NCBI GenBank assembly: GCA_007121115.1
Contig: SKMI01000224.1
Location: 1 to 5,366, forward strand
DNA length: 5,366 bases
Origin: Paracoccaceae bacterium
Lineage (GTDB): Bacteria > Pseudomonadota > Alphaproteobacteria > Rhodobacterales > Rhodobacteraceae
Direction of reading: 5' to 3'
The notes under the pieces were generated by a model, which was not told where the DNA came from, made no database searches, and worked only from the letters and a program-made list of their open reading frames with translations. The position numbers and the translations under genes are program-made. Below are positions 5,244 to 5,366 of the stretch, one piece after another (the first letter of the stretch is position 1; each line of letters begins with the position of its first letter).

Positions 5244-5366
5244 TCAGCGCGGCAGGGCGGCGGCGGCGCGGGCGAGGCGGGTGATTTCGGCCCAGTCCTG
5301 ATCGGCGAGGGCCCGCTTGGGGGCGACCCAACTGCCGCCGACGCAGGCGACATTGGGCAGGGCCAG
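5244..5366 (-). CDS. eda: KDPG/KHG aldolase, C-terminal fragment (cut by window edge)
   Basis: The last 40 codons and TGA stop of a minus-strand gene entering from the right edge. The sequence LALPNVACVGGSWVAPKRAL and the following DQDWAEITRLARAA match the C-terminal end of Eda: the VGGSW-x-x-P strand and loop that help bind the substrate phosphate, then the final helix. Eda splits 2-keto-3-deoxy-6-phosphogluconate into pyruvate and glyceraldehyde 3-phosphate in the cytosolic Entner-Doudoroff pathway. The Schiff-base lysine and most of the barrel lie outside the window, so activity and length cannot be judged. It converges with trmJ across 91 bp holding two hairpins. Confidence 0.85.
   Translation of the reverse strand: MALPNVACVGGSWVAPKRALADQDWAEITRLARAAAALPR

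Noticed and set aside
1..5366. Novel defence system, mobile element, CRISPR array or RNA gene
   Set aside because: All substantial frames resolve to housekeeping families or the ThiE-like gene. No direct repeats, integrase, transposase or tRNA/rRNA sequence was seen on either strand.

Overview
The window is chromosomal core sequence from a high-GC alphaproteobacterium. It is most likely a member of the Rhodobacterales (Rhodobacter/Roseobacter group). The evidence is the strong G/C third-position bias, the gene order, the style of the protein sequences, and a GC-rich hairpin element ending in CCCCCCGAGGATATTT that I recall as common between genes in that group. No mobile element, CRISPR array, phage gene, tRNA or rRNA is visible.

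Positions 1-3410, minus strand, hold a tightly packed operon read right to left: frr (ribosome recycling factor), uppS (undecaprenyl diphosphate synthase), cdsA (phosphatidate cytidylyltransferase), dxr (DXP reductoisomerase) and the first 23 codons of rseP (site-2 intramembrane protease). This is the classic bacterial translation/envelope cluster. dxr feeds the MEP isoprenoid pathway, UppS turns isoprenoid precursors into the C55 lipid carrier for peptidoglycan and polysaccharide, CdsA makes CDP-diacylglycerol for phospholipids, and RseP works in envelope stress signalling. Gaps are short (10 to about 40 bp). uppS and cdsA overlap by 4 bp in a GTGA arrangement. Three of the five genes appear to use GTG or TTG starts, and Shine-Dalgarno placement decides two of them.

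Positions 3411-3601 are intergenic, with a possible frr promoter and a weak terminator-like hairpin for the upstream gene. Positions 3602-4255 (minus) encode a protein with the thiamine-phosphate-synthase/TenI fold that lacks most of the ThiE substrate-binding residues. It is divergent from trmJ (4379-5152, plus), a SPOUT tRNA 2'-O-methyltransferase. The 123-bp gap between them can hold a promoter for each.

Positions 5153-5243 separate two convergent genes and contain two strong GC hairpins followed by the conserved-looking AT-richer motif. The window closes with the C-terminal 40 codons of a KDPG aldolase (eda, minus strand).

Overall this is an ordinary housekeeping region. The points that merit a second look are the degenerate ThiE-like protein, the convergent hairpin/motif element, and the absence of pyrH directly upstream of frr.
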